Shown one piece after another: positions 26,051 through 35,223 of a stretch of 64,000 nt of DNA; within the stretch, counting starts at the first letter, position 1, and each line of letters starts with the position of its first letter. The notes below the pieces were generated by a model. The model searched no databases, was not told the DNA's origin, and was given only the letters and a program-made list of their open reading frames with translations. Source of the stretch: Mediterraneibacter catenae (lineage in GTDB: Bacteria > Bacillota > Clostridia > Lachnospirales > Lachnospiraceae); the NCBI RefSeq assembly GCF_008691045.1, contig NZ_VMSO01000013.1, forward strand, positions 1 through 64,000, read 5' to 3'. The position numbers and the translations under genes were made by a program.

Positions 26051-28210
26051 ATGAAAATTATTAAAAGAAATGGTTCCGAAGAAATATTCGACAACAGGAA
26101 GATCGTGAGAGCGGTCACAAAAGCGGACACAAAGGCTGAGAGCAGAAGCCTGACGGACGCGCAGATCGAGGATATTGCGGAATTCGTGGAATTCAAGTGC
26201 AACAAACTGAACCGCGCCGTATCTGTTGAGGAGATACAGGATATGGTAGAGAACCAGATCATGGCGACAGGTGCTTTTGATCTTGCAAGGAGATATGTGC
26301 GGTACCGCTACAAACGTTCCCTTGTGCGTAAAGCAAACACAACGGACAACCGTATCCTTTCGCTCATTGAGTGCAACAATGAGGATGTAAAGCAGGAAAA
26401 TTCCAATAAAAACCCTGCTGTCAACAGTGTACAGAGGGATTATATGGCAGGCGAGGTGAGCCGTGACCTGACACAGAGGATGCTCCTCCCGGAGGATATC
26501 GTAGAGGCGGACAAACAGGGAATCATTCATTTCCATGATTCCGATTACTATGCACAGCATATGCATAACTGTGATCTGGTGAACCTTGAGGATATGCTGC
26601 AGAACGGTACTGTCATCAGTGGAACAATGATCGAGAAGCCGCACAGTTTCTCAACAGCCTGCAATATCGCAACACAGATTATCGCCCAGGTAGCCAGCAA
26701 CCAGTACGGCGGGCAGAGTATCTCACTTGCACATCTGGCACCTTTTGTACAGGTGTCGAGAGATAAGATTCGTGCAGAGGTGGAAGATGAGATGCGTTCG
26801 ATCGGCTTTGACTGCCCGGCTGACCAGCTCAATGCAATTGTGGAGGGACGCCTGAAAAAGGAGATTACCAAAGGTGTCCAGACCATTGAATATCAGGTCA
26901 TCACATTGATGACGACGAACGGGCAGGCTCCGTTCCTCACAGTGTTCATGTATTTAAATGAAGCGAAGAGCGAGGCGGAGAAAAAAGATCTCGCCATGAT
27001 CATTGAGGAGACGCTCAAGCAGCGGTATCAGGGAGTGAAGAACGAGGCAGGAGTATGGGTGACTCCGGCGTTCCCGAAGCTTATCTATGTATTGGAAGAA
27101 GATAATGTGGATGAAGGAACTCCGTATTACTATCTGACAGAACTTGCTGCGAAATGCACGGCAAAACGACTTGTACCGGATTACATTTCCGAGAAGAAGA
27201 TGAAAGAGCTTAAAGAGGGAAACTGCTTTCCGGTAATGGGGTGCAGGAGTGCTCTTAGTCCGTGGAAAGATGAGAACGGCCAATATAAATTCTACGGACG
27301 TTTCAATCAGGGAGTTGTGACGATCAACCTTGTGGACGTAGCACTTTCTTCCGGAGGAGATATGGATAAATTCTGGAAGATCTTTGACGACAGACTGGAT
27401 TTGTGCTATCGTGCTCTCATGTGCAGACATAACAGACTGAAGGGAACGCTCTCCGATGCGGCGCCGATTCTATGGCAGTTCGGCGCACTTGCACGTCTGA
27501 AAAAGGGGGAGACGATAGACAAGCTGCTTTACGGTGGATATTCCACAATATCTCTCGGTTATGCAGGGCTGTACGAATGTGTGAAATACATGACAGGCAA
27601 ATCCCATACTGATCCGGAAGCAACACCGTTTGCACTGGATGTTATGAAGCATATGAATGATGCGTGTGACAAGTGGAAAGAGGAGACGAACATCGGATTC
27701 AGTATCTATGGATCTCCAATCGAGAGTACGACTTATAAATTCGCAAAATGTCTCCAGAAGAGATTTGGCATTGTGCCGGGCGTGACAGACAAGAGTTATA
27801 TCACGAACAGCTATCATGTTCATGTAAGTGAGGAGATAGATGCATTCTCCAAATTGAAATTCGAGTCACAGTTCCAGGCGCTCTCTACAGGCGGCGCGAT
27901 CAGCTATGTGGAAGTGCCGAATATGCAGGACAACATACCTGCAGTGCTTCAGGTAATGCGGTTCATTTACGATAATATTATGTATGCAGAGCTGAACACA
28001 AAGAGTGACTACTGCCAGGTATGCGGATACGACGGGGAAATCCAGATCGTGACGACAGAAGACGGAAAGCTTGAATGGGAGTGCCCACACTGCGGCAACA
28101 GAGATCAGGATAAACTGAATGTGGCGAGACGTACCTGCGGCTATATCGGAACGCAGTTCTGGAATCAGGGAAGGACACAGGAGATCAAAGAAAGAGTACT
28201 GCATTTGTAA
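26051..28210 (+). CDS. nrdD: Anaerobic ribonucleoside-triphosphate reductase
   Basis: This class III ribonucleotide reductase makes dNTPs from NTPs under anaerobiosis. The 719 residues begin with an ATP-cone allosteric domain (1 to about 95, starting KIIKRNGSEEIFDNRKI), followed by the glycyl radical barrel. The C-terminus has the zinc site CQVCGYDGE ... CPHCGNRD and the glycyl radical loop RRTCGYIGTQFWN, where Gly is activated by NrdG. The ribosome site AAGGAGAAGGC precedes the ATG. nrdG follows 33 bases downstream. No aerobic class I or II reductase is in the window, which fits a strict anaerobe. Confidence 0.96.
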   Translation: MKIIKRNGSEEIFDNRKIVRAVTKADTKAESRSLTDAQIEDIAEFVEFKCNKLNRAVSVEEIQDMVENQIMATGAFDLARRYVRYRYKRSLVRKANTTDNRILSLIECNNEDVKQENSNKNPAVNSVQRDYMAGEVSRDLTQRMLLPEDIVEADKQGIIHFHDSDYYAQHMHNCDLVNLEDMLQNGTVISGTMIEKPHSFSTACNIATQIIAQVASNQYGGQSISLAHLAPFVQVSRDKIRAEVEDEMRSIGFDCPADQLNAIVEGRLKKEITKGVQTIEYQVITLMTTNGQAPFLTVFMYLNEAKSEAEKKDLAMIIEETLKQRYQGVKNEAGVWVTPAFPKLIYVLEEDNVDEGTPYYYLTELAAKCTAKRLVPDYISEKKMKELKEGNCFPVMGCRSALSPWKDENGQYKFYGRFNQGVVTINLVDVALSSGGDMDKFWKIFDDRLDLCYRALMCRHNRLKGTLSDAAPILWQFGALARLKKGETIDKLLYGGYSTISLGYAGLYECVKYMTGKSHTDPEATPFALDVMKHMNDACDKWKEETNIGFSIYGSPIESTTYKFAKCLQKRFGIVPGVTDKSYITNSYHVHVSEEIDAFSKLKFESQFQALSTGGAISYVEVPNMQDNIPAVLQVMRFIYDNIMYAELNTKSDYCQVCGYDGEIQIVTTEDGKLEWECPHCGNRDQDKLNVARRTCGYIGTQFWNQGRTQEIKERVLHL

Positions 28211-28243
28211 TAACAGTGCAGTCAACTGGTGTCAGGAGAAAAT

Positions 28244-28783
28244 ATGCACTACGGAGAAATTAAAAAATGCGATATCGCCAACGGTGAGGGAGTAAGAGTC
28301 TCCCTCTTCGTTTCAGGCTGTACCCATCACTGTCCGGGGTGTTTTAATCAGGACACATGGGATTTTGCATATGGGAAAGAATATACGGAAGAGACAGAAC
28401 AGGAAATTCTAGATGCACTTTCACCAGGTTATATAAACGGACTGACACTGCTTGGCGGAGAGCCGTTTGAGCCGCAGAACCAGAAGGTGATTGTACAGCT
28501 CTTAAGGAAAGTGAAAGAGCGGTATCCGGAGAAAAATATCTGGTGCTATACCGGTTATCTCTATGACAGAGAATTGCTCAGCGAAAGCCGTGCAAGATGT
28601 GAACATACGGACGAGATGCTGTCCATGATAGATGTGCTTGTGGACGGGAGGTTCGTGGAAGCGTTGAAAGACATCAGGCTGGTGTTCCGTGGATCGTCCA
28701 ATCAGCGGATCATTGATGTGAAAAAAAGTCTGGAGAGCGGTGAGATTGTGCCGTGGGAAGCAAAAGTGAAGCGCGGAATGTAA
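28244..28783 (+). CDS. nrdG: Anaerobic ribonucleotide reductase activating protein
   Basis: A radical SAM enzyme of 179 residues that installs the glycyl radical on NrdD. The iron-sulfur ligands CTHHCPGC (CxxxCxxC) fall about 25 residues from the start, followed by the GGEPF SAM-binding motif. The start at 28244 (ATG, with CAGGAGAA seven bases before it) is preferred over a GTG five codons upstream that lies inside the ribosome site. It shares the nrdD transcript and ends at a strong hairpin. Confidence 0.94.
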   Translation: MHYGEIKKCDIANGEGVRVSLFVSGCTHHCPGCFNQDTWDFAYGKEYTEETEQEILDALSPGYINGLTLLGGEPFEPQNQKVIVQLLRKVKERYPEKNIWCYTGYLYDRELLSESRARCEHTDEMLSMIDVLVDGRFVEALKDIRLVFRGSSNQRIIDVKKSLESGEIVPWEAKVKRGM

Positions 28784-28802
28784 ATTCTGTCTTTGTTGTA
28801 TA

Positions 28803-28841
28803 GATAAACACAGTTCCCGACTGTCGGGAACTGTGTTTATC
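28803..28841. terminator. Terminator between nrdG and the anti-sigma gene
   Basis: GATAAACACAGTTCCCGAC pairs with its near-perfect complement across a short loop. The stem is long and symmetrical, but U tracts are weak on both sides, so it could act as a bidirectional terminator or a strong RNA 3' end. Confidence 0.7.
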
Positions 28842-28860
28842 TGTATATGAAAGAAAGGAT

Positions 28861-29854
28861 TTACAATGGTATTTCTATTTTCTGGATCGCAATGTCTTCC
28901 AGATATTCCTGAAGTTGTGGCGCAAAATCCTCATCAAGCAGTTTATCCTGTATTTCCAACCAGGATGCCTCATCCGGAGTCTCCATATAATAGACGGTGA
29001 TCATTGACAGATCATATCCGTCTGGGGAAAACAGCCCTATATTATCCTCGATCAGCTTGCCTGATCCATCCAGCATTACAGACTGTATACTGTCAAATCG
29101 TTCATATCCGGGCTGGACTTTGCCTTCGTCATATCCCATTTCTACGTCAACTTCATAGGGAGTTATGGTAACGCTTACAATACCGTCGCCGTTGGGGGCA
29201 TATTGGTTCACATCAACTGTCTTCGTATCGATTTCCTGCCGGGTGATCTGGCTGGAGAAAGTCCATTCTCCGGGAAGTGACAGGGGACTGTCCGGTTGTC
29301 CGGTCCAGTCCGGACCGTAGATATTGGTTATCTTAAGATCCCATGTAAAAGAATCCGGGATTTCGTACAGCGCATATGGATACACATTAAAGTCAATGCG
29401 GAATGCTCCGGCAAAGGTATATTCGTCCTGAAAAGCCCCCTCGGCTTCTACATACAGATTCCCGTCAGGGTTCATCGGAAGATCTGCAAAATCAGTATCC
29501 TGTTCAGTGACCAGCATTAGATAAGAACCGCCGCTTTTATCTGCATCAGCTACACTTTGGCGGAGGGGTTCAGGGAACGGGAACGCTGACAGATGAATAA
29601 TCGCCGGGATAATCCTGTTCGTTTTCCACCAGACCGAAGATCTCACCCAGTTTAGTAAACTGTTCGGCAATCACAGGATTGGACGCGCAGATACCTGTCA
29701 GTACGATGACTGCGGCTGCTGCTGCAATCGTACCACCTGTAATGCGGCGTAAACGGTTTCTTCTATGAATCTTTTTAACCTTGTTCAGGCTTTCTTCCAC
29801 AACAAGATTGAGTTTTTCATCTGGAATATGTATGTTATTAAAATCAACCAGCAT
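28861..29854 (-). pseudogene. Anti-sigma factor (DUF4179-like) interrupted by a frameshift
   Basis: The reading starts at 29854 with a short cytosolic part, a basic KKIHRRNRLRR segment and one transmembrane helix (GGTIAAAAAVIVLTGICA). After 94 residues it reaches TGA at 29572-29570, in the codons GTT CCC TGA. The remainder continues in the +1 frame from GAACCCCTCCGC and runs about 236 residues to 28861 as a beta-rich extracytoplasmic domain. Joined, it would be about 330 residues, typical of DUF4179/RsiV-like anti-sigma factors. Overlap with the sigma gene (11 bases) indicates a cognate pair. The break is either a mutation or +1 recoding at CCC-TGA; only the first can be called the default. 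Confidence 0.75.
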
Positions 29855-30377
29855 AAAAATAGCCCTCCTTTAATATTTTTTTGAGTTCATTACGTGCCCG
29901 GCTTAAGTATGCTTTGACAGTCCCTTCGGGCGCGTTCATGATATATGAGATCTCGCGTGCAGATAGTCCGCTGAAATATTTCAGGATGATGGCCGTGCGA
30001 TATTTTTCCGGAAGAAGTTCAATTGCTGATTTCAGATCTAATGTCTCTTCGAGGGATACGGCCTGATACCGGTCAGAGATATGTTCCTCATCAATCTCAT
30101 TATAGTAGACGATTTTTTTAAGTTCATCTTTCGCGGTATTGATCAGGATTTTTGCAAGCCAGGTTTTAAATAACTCCGGCTTTCTTAAAGTACGGATATT
30201 CTGGTAACCTTTTAATATTGTGCTGCCTACCAGATCAAGGGAATCCTGTTCGTTTTTCATATACAGGAAAGCAATCTTATAGAGATATTCCTGATAGAGA
30301 ATGATAAGCCTGCCATACGCCTCCGGATTTCCGTGGATAGCTTTTTTTGCCAGCCGGAATTCTTCACTTGTATCCAT
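29844..30377 (-). CDS. ECF-type RNA polymerase sigma factor
   Basis: A 177-residue sigma-70 family protein of the extracytoplasmic function class. Region 2 lies around residues 20-85 (AYGRLIILYQEYLYKIAFLYM, then the FKTWLAKILINTAKDELKK promoter-melting part). Region 4 is at about 115-170, with the ALL(P)EKYRTAIILKYFSGLSAREI and GTVKAYLSRARNELKK helix-turn-helix. The ATG is preceded by AAAGGAGATGC. The anti-sigma gene overlaps its end. If the anti-sigma is really broken, this factor would be unrestrained. The regulon is not evident. Confidence 0.88.
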   Translation of the reverse strand: MDTSEEFRLAKKAIHGNPEAYGRLIILYQEYLYKIAFLYMKNEQDSLDLVGSTILKGYQNIRTLRKPELFKTWLAKILINTAKDELKKIVYYNEIDEEHISDRYQAVSLEETLDLKSAIELLPEKYRTAIILKYFSGLSAREISYIMNAPEGTVKAYLSRARNELKKILKEGYFYAG

Positions 30378-30549
30378 TTAAGCATCTCCTTTCGTTTTCA
30401 TGCCTTTCCCGACATGTTTCTGATACCTTTTCGGTGTATAAAAAGGGGCGCTCCTTTTAGTTTACATAGATTAGACGGAAAAAGTAAGGATGTGGTTACA
30501 AAAAATAACAAGAATCCGCAAATCCTGAGAATCTGAATCAGAAACCTCT

Positions 30550-30578
30550 TGACTTATTTTAATGTTCTTTTTATAATG
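30550..30578 (+). promoter_or_regulatory. Promoter of the leuS T-box leader
   Basis: TTGACT at 30550-30555, a 17-base spacer and a perfect TATAAT at 30573-30578. Between here and the sigma factor start (30378-30549) only the ribosome site and upstream region of the sigma gene are visible. Confidence 0.75.
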
Positions 30579-30585
30579 GTTGAGT

Positions 30586-30835
30586 ATATTGCAGAGACTT
30601 AGAAGAGAAGTAGTAGGAGCGTATCGTTTTCAGAGAGCTGCCGGAAGGTGCGAGGCAGCAGCGTAAACTCTGAACTGGTCTTGGAGTCCTTTCGGTGAAC
30701 GCAGAGTAGCCGGAAGCGGGAATTCCCGTTACAGAATCAATGAGTGCATCGGACTTTGGTCAGATGAATGAGAGTGGTACCACGGAAAATAAGCCTTTTC
30801 GTCTCTTGATATGAGAAGAAAAGGCTTTCTTTATG
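30586..30835 (+). ncRNA. T-box riboswitch controlling leuS
   Basis: The T-box core TGGTACCACG at 30775-30784 sits upstream of a terminator stem AAGCCTTTTC / GAAAAGGCTT. Stem I features include the AGTAGTAGGAGCG start near 30609 and a distal GGAAGGTGCGAGGCAGC region. Leucine specificity is inferred from leuS downstream; both a CTG at 30675 and a CTT at 30680 fall in the plausible specifier region and I could not decide between them. Confidence 0.92.
30790..30833 (+). terminator. Regulated terminator of the leuS T-box
   Basis: AAAGCC-type arms (AAGCCTTTTC / GAAAAGGCTT) enclose an ATATGAGAAG-like loop region and are followed by TCTTT. This is the terminator that the antiterminator form of the T-box competes with. 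Confidence 0.82.
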
Positions 30836-30910
30836 CGTCCCGCTAAAATGAAAGATCAGAACAGTTTTCAGGCGGACGTTTAGTGAGAGAAGAAAGAGAG
30901 GAATCATCAG

Positions 30911-33343
30911 ATGGGTACAAAGATCGTGTACAACCACAGAGCAATCGAAAAAAAATGGCGTGAGAGATGGGAAGAAAAGCCGGTCAATCCGAGAGTTGAC
31001 GATAATGGAAATAAGAAGCAGAAATACTACTGCCTCGATATGTTCCCTTACCCGTCAGGAAACGGACTTCACGTAGGACACTGGAGAGGTTATGTTATCT
31101 CCGACGTATGGAGCCGCTATAAACTGCAGCAGGGATATTATATCGTACATCCGATGGGATGGGATGCGTTCGGACTTCCGGCTGAGAACTATGCCATCAA
31201 GATGGGCGTTCATCCGGCAAAATCCACGGCAGAGAACGTGGCGAATATCAAGAAGCAGATCAATGATATCGCAGCACTCTATGACTGGGATATGGAAGTA
31301 AATACAACAGATCCGAAGTTCTATAAGTGGACACAGTGGATTTTTGTGAAAATGTTCAAGGAAGGACTTGCATACGAGAAAGAGTTCCCGATCAACTGGT
31401 GTCCGTCCTGCAAGACTGGTCTGGCAAATGAGGAAGTAGTAAACGGCAAATGCGAGCGCTGCGGCGCGGAAGTGACGAAAAAGAACCTCCGCCAGTGGAT
31501 GCTCCGTATCACGAAGTATGCAGACCGTCTCTTAAATGACCTTGACAAACTGGACTGGCCGGAGAAGGTAAAGAAGATGCAGACAGACTGGATCGGAAAA
31601 TCTTACGGCGCAGAGGTTGACTTCCCGGTAGACGGAAGAGATGAGAAGATCACGGTGTATACGACAAGACCGGATACACTTTACGGCGCTACATTTATGG
31701 TACTTGCCCCGGAGCACGCGCTTGCGAAATCTCTCGCAACACCGGAGACTAAAGACGCCGTAGAGAAATATATTTACGAGGCTTCCATGAAGTCTAATGT
31801 AGACCGTATGCAGGACAAGGAGAAGACAGGTGTATTTACGGGAAGCTATGCGATCAACCCGTTAAACGGTGCGAAGACGCCGATCTGGCTGTCCGACTAT
31901 GTACTGGCTGATTACGGTACGGGAGCTATCATGTGCGTGCCGGCTCATGACGACCGTGACTTTGAGTTTGCGAAGAAATTTGATATTCCGATCGTGCAGG
32001 TCATCGCAAAAGACGGCAAAGAGATCGAGAATATGACAGAGGCATATACAGAGGCAGCGGGAACGATGATCAATTCAGGTGAGTGGAATGGAATGGAGTC
32101 CGCTGTGCTCAAGAAAGAAGCTCCGCATATTATCGAGGAGAGAGGACTTGGCCGCGCGACAGTGAACTACAAGCTCCGTGACTGGGTATTCTCCCGTCAG
32201 CGTTACTGGGGCGAGCCGATTCCAATCATCCACTGTCCGGACTGCGGATGTGTGCCGGTACCGGAAGAAGAACTTCCGCTTACGCTTCCGGATGTAGAGT
32301 CTTACGAACCGACGGGAACCGGAGAATCACCGCTTGCAGCGATTGATGAGTGGGTAAACTGCACATGCCCGGTATGTGGAAAACCGGCGAAGAGAGAGAC
32401 AAACACCATGCCGCAGTGGGCGGGATCATCATGGTACTTCCTGCGCTATGTAGATAACCACAATGATAAAGAACTGGTATCCAGAGAGAAAGCGGACGAG
32501 ATGCTGCCGGTAGATATGTACATCGGAGGTGTTGAGCACGCGGTTCTCCACCTTCTGTACTCCAGATTCTATACGAAGTTCCTGTATGATATCGGAGTGA
32601 TCGACTTTGACGAGCCGTTCCACAAGCTGTTCAATCAGGGAATGATCACAGGAAAGAACGGAATCAAGATGAGTAAGTCAAAGGGCAATGTCGTGTCTCC
32701 TGACGATCTCGTTCGTGATTACGGCTGCGACTCCCTGAGAATGTATGAGCTCTTTGTAGGACCGCCGGAGCTGGATGCCGAGTGGGATGACCGCGGGATC
32801 GACGGTGTTAACCGTTTCCTGAAACGTCTCTGGAACCTGCTTCAGGACAGCAAGGATCAGGATATCAAGGCGACGAAAGAGATGATCAAGCTCCGTCACA
32901 AGATGGTTTACGACATCACAAGCCGTCTGGAGAGCTTCAGCCTGAATACGGTTATCTCCGGTTTCATGGAGTACAACAATAAGTTTATCGAAGTTGCTAA
33001 GAAAGAGGGCGGAATCGATAAAGAGACTCTGGAGACAATCGCAGTCCTCGTCTCTCCGTTCGCACCGCACTTCGCAGAGGAGATGTGGGAGCAGTTAGGC
33101 CACAGTGAGACTGTCTTTAAGGCAGGCTGGCCGACCTATGATGAGAACGAGATGAAAGACGACGAGATCGAGATTCCGGTACAGATCAACGGCAAGACAA
33201 AAGCTGTTATTAGTATTTCAACCGAGGCTACAAAGGACGAGGCGATTGCGGCAGGTAAAGAAGCTGTCGCCGACAAGCTTACAGGTAATGTGATCAAAGA
33301 AATCTATGTGCCGAAGAAGATTGTTAATATTGTAATGAAATAA
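30911..33343 (+). CDS. leuS: Leucine--tRNA ligase
   Basis: This class I aminoacyl-tRNA synthetase charges tRNA-Leu. Its 810 residues include the HIGH-type motif GNGLHVGHWRGY (about residue 50), the zinc-ribbon CPSCKTGLANEEV ... CERCG, the CP1 editing domain with TTRPDTLYGATFMVLAPEH, and the KMSKS-type motif IKMSKSKGNV. The anticodon-binding and C-terminal domains complete a normal-length bacterial LeuRS. The ribosome site GAGAGGAATC precedes ATG. It is monocistronic, under T-box control, with a terminator at 33351. Confidence 0.97.
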   Translation: MGTKIVYNHRAIEKKWRERWEEKPVNPRVDDNGNKKQKYYCLDMFPYPSGNGLHVGHWRGYVISDVWSRYKLQQGYYIVHPMGWDAFGLPAENYAIKMGVHPAKSTAENVANIKKQINDIAALYDWDMEVNTTDPKFYKWTQWIFVKMFKEGLAYEKEFPINWCPSCKTGLANEEVVNGKCERCGAEVTKKNLRQWMLRITKYADRLLNDLDKLDWPEKVKKMQTDWIGKSYGAEVDFPVDGRDEKITVYTTRPDTLYGATFMVLAPEHALAKSLATPETKDAVEKYIYEASMKSNVDRMQDKEKTGVFTGSYAINPLNGAKTPIWLSDYVLADYGTGAIMCVPAHDDRDFEFAKKFDIPIVQVIAKDGKEIENMTEAYTEAAGTMINSGEWNGMESAVLKKEAPHIIEERGLGRATVNYKLRDWVFSRQRYWGEPIPIIHCPDCGCVPVPEEELPLTLPDVESYEPTGTGESPLAAIDEWVNCTCPVCGKPAKRETNTMPQWAGSSWYFLRYVDNHNDKELVSREKADEMLPVDMYIGGVEHAVLHLLYSRFYTKFLYDIGVIDFDEPFHKLFNQGMITGKNGIKMSKSKGNVVSPDDLVRDYGCDSLRMYELFVGPPELDAEWDDRGIDGVNRFLKRLWNLLQDSKDQDIKATKEMIKLRHKMVYDITSRLESFSLNTVISGFMEYNNKFIEVAKKEGGIDKETLETIAVLVSPFAPHFAEEMWEQLGHSETVFKAGWPTYDENEMKDDEIEIPVQINGKTKAVISISTEATKDEAIAAGKEAVADKLTGNVIKEIYVPKKIVNIVMK

Positions 33344-33350
33344 GATGGTA

Positions 33351-33390
33351 AAAGCCGAGAACCCTTGAAAACAGGGAACTCGGCTTTCTG
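33351..33390 (+). terminator. Terminator of leuS
   Basis: AAAGCCGAG(A)ACCC pairs with (A)GGG(A)ACTCGGCTTT and is followed by CTG. The stem is strong; the T run is part of the arm. Confidence 0.78.
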
Positions 33391-33400
33391 TATTGTAAAG

Positions 33401-33449
33401 AAACAGCAGCGCCCCGCAGGCCGTAAAGGCCCACGCTGCACTGCTGTTT
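33401..33449 (-). terminator. Hairpin downstream of the RibD-like gene
   Basis: AAACAGCAG at 33401-33409 pairs with CTGCTGTTT at 33441-33449, with an inner GGCC / GGCC pairing. It lies just beyond the stop of the minus-strand reductase and probably terminates it. Confidence 0.6.
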
Positions 33450-33457
33450 AGATAGTA

Positions 33458-34180
33458 TTATACAGCCAAAACAGCATTTTTGGCAAGGTAATTAAGATAC
33501 AGCCCGCTGTCACCAATCGTCTCTGTTTTTTGTAATGTAAATTCTACCGGGGCGCCTTCCGTGATGCCTGTTTTCTGAGTAAAAAGAGAAGCGCTTCCTT
33601 TGCCACCATCCGTTACAGGTGCCAGAAGCAGACTGAGCTCATCGACCATGCCTGCCCTCAGAAAACTCCAGTCTGCGATACCGCCGCCACAGAGCAGTAA
33701 CTTTTTAATATGGAAGAGGCTGTAGAGCTTTTCCATCGCTATCCGGCAGTCTAGTTCTTTGCTCCCGGCGATGACATAGGAGACGCCTTTTTCTCTCAGG
33801 TAAGCCTTATATTCATCTGGTGTGGCTTCGGTGAGGAGCTCGATCACGTGAGAATCTCTTCCGCGGATATTGAACGCTCCGGAATCCCATCCGATCTCAC
33901 CCGCTGTATCAATTGAAACATAATATAATTCGGCGTGATCATCAGCCACGAAATCATCTTTCAGAGCTGCCGGATTTCCACCTTTTAAAACAGGCTTTTT
34001 ATGAGCTGTAAATTCTTTCGTGGTGGACGTGCCGTACATCCAGGCATCTGCGTCCATTTCCGTGCGGATTCTGCCGTATTCCCGCGCCAGACTTCCTGCT
34101 GACTGCGTACCCATAAACGGTCCGTTGATCTTTCCGTCCAGAGAACTCAAAATGTGGCATATTACATAAGGTCTTTTCAT
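33458..34180 (-). CDS. RibD C-terminal / dihydrofolate reductase-like protein
   Basis: A 240-residue protein of the RibD_C fold family, which reduces pteridine- or pyrimidine-type substrates with NAD(P)H. The N-terminal VICHILSSLDGKINGPFMG segment and the LLLCGGGIADWSFLRAGMVDELSLLLAPV segment are diagnostic. Stand-alone members lack the deaminase domain of RibD, so a role in riboflavin synthesis cannot be assumed; some act as general oxidoreductases. The ATG has AAAGGAG upstream, and the broken esterase ends 15 bases before it, so the two may share a transcript. Confidence 0.83.
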   Translation of the reverse strand: MKRPYVICHILSSLDGKINGPFMGTQSAGSLAREYGRIRTEMDADAWMYGTSTTKEFTAHKKPVLKGGNPAALKDDFVADDHAELYYVSIDTAGEIGWDSGAFNIRGRDSHVIELLTEATPDEYKAYLREKGVSYVIAGSKELDCRIAMEKLYSLFHIKKLLLCGGGIADWSFLRAGMVDELSLLLAPVTDGGKGSASLFTQKTGITEGAPVEFTLQKTETIGDSGLYLNYLAKNAVLAV

Positions 34181-34195
34181 GGTAAAACTCCTTTC

Positions 34196-35039
34196 TTACT
34201 GCCAGATCCAGCAAAGTCCGTTATAGAAATACTCCATCGCGTACTCGCCGCTGTGGACGCCGCCGTCCTGTTCGAGAAAATAGAGATTACCTTCTCTTTC
34301 GTTGTCAGCATAGCGGAATGTGCCGTCGTCTACATTTGCCATTGCTTCGATCTGACTCCTAAATGCGGAATAAGCAAAATCATCTGTGCCGGATGCTGCG
34401 AAAATAAAGAAATCATTCCACTCATGGCCGGAATCCCGCACGATATCCGCCATGTATTCCCCGTTGGAAGTGAGATTTCCGCTGGACGGCAGAAAATAGC
34501 GGAAATAGTCAAGGCAGTACTGGAATGTATGTTCCCTCCGCAGCGGGAATGAGATCATTGATCAGTTCGTTGTGATAATTGTCCGTGAGCTGAAGCGCCA
34601 GTGAATAGCTGGAGCTGTCTGTATTGCTTTCATTGTTATATGTCGGGCATACCACGATCATGGGGAGAATCTTTCCGTCGGCCATCGCATTGTCCAGTAC
34701 ATTTTTGAACTCGCTGGGATAATCCGGAGTACCAAGATAAGTTGTCTCGTCGCTCCACCCGCCATGCATCAGATAGAATACATTATACTCTATATCTTCA
34801 GAATATCCGTAGGGAAGATAGACGATCGCCCGTTTGTGGATCACCAGGTCTTTTTCGCTATAAGTCATGGATTCGTAAGTGTCATATTCAAGTTCCACAA
34901 GTGTTCCGGGCTGATCCGATTCGGAGAGATAATCCTGAGGGATAGCTGCAAGCTCTTCCGGGAGAGTGGCATTTGTAATCGTAGTGCTGCTCATATCTGT
35001 CACCGCCTTGTCTGTGCTGTCAGTCTGTGTTTTTTTCAT
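34196..35039 (-). pseudogene. Broken esterase (feruloyl/acetyl-xylan esterase-like)
   Basis: The 5' part (35039 to about 34517) encodes an alpha/beta-hydrolase start with VYLPYGYSEDIEYNVFYLMHGG (oxyanion-hole HGG) and PMIVVCPTY. After AAEGTY the reading moves out of frame and stops. The 3' part, in another frame, resumes at HTFQYCLDYFRYFLPSSGNLTS and runs to the end with the HEWNDFFIFAASGTDDFA acidic region and GGVHSGEYAMEYFYNGLCW, which carries the catalytic His. The segment that would hold the GxSxG nucleophile is missing, so an out-of-frame internal deletion has removed the active serine. Start chosen at 35039, after AGGAGACC. No activity expected. Confidence 0.8.
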
Positions 35040-35122
35040 AGCTGGTCTCCTGTTAATTTTGATAGTCTGCTGCATATATTGTAATCCGGAATCGCGGGCA
35101 TAAGAAGCCATGTTCTGGTTAT

Positions 35123-35150
35123 GCACTTTAAACCAAAAGGTTTAAAGTGC
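35123..35150. promoter_or_regulatory. Perfect 12-bp inverted repeat, putative operator
   Basis: GCACTTTAAACC and GGTTTAAAGTGC flank AAAA. It lies 74 bases ahead of the uridine phosphorylase start and just upstream of the pseudogene start, so a repressor bound there could act on either gene. TGCAC recurs next to it in CACTGGTGCA. No U tract follows, so a terminator is unlikely. Confidence 0.55.
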
Positions 35151-35223
35151 ACTGGTGCATTTTACGGCAGAATGTGATACCATACAGTTATATGGATAGT
35201 GTTATATGAGAGGAGGTCGCAAC

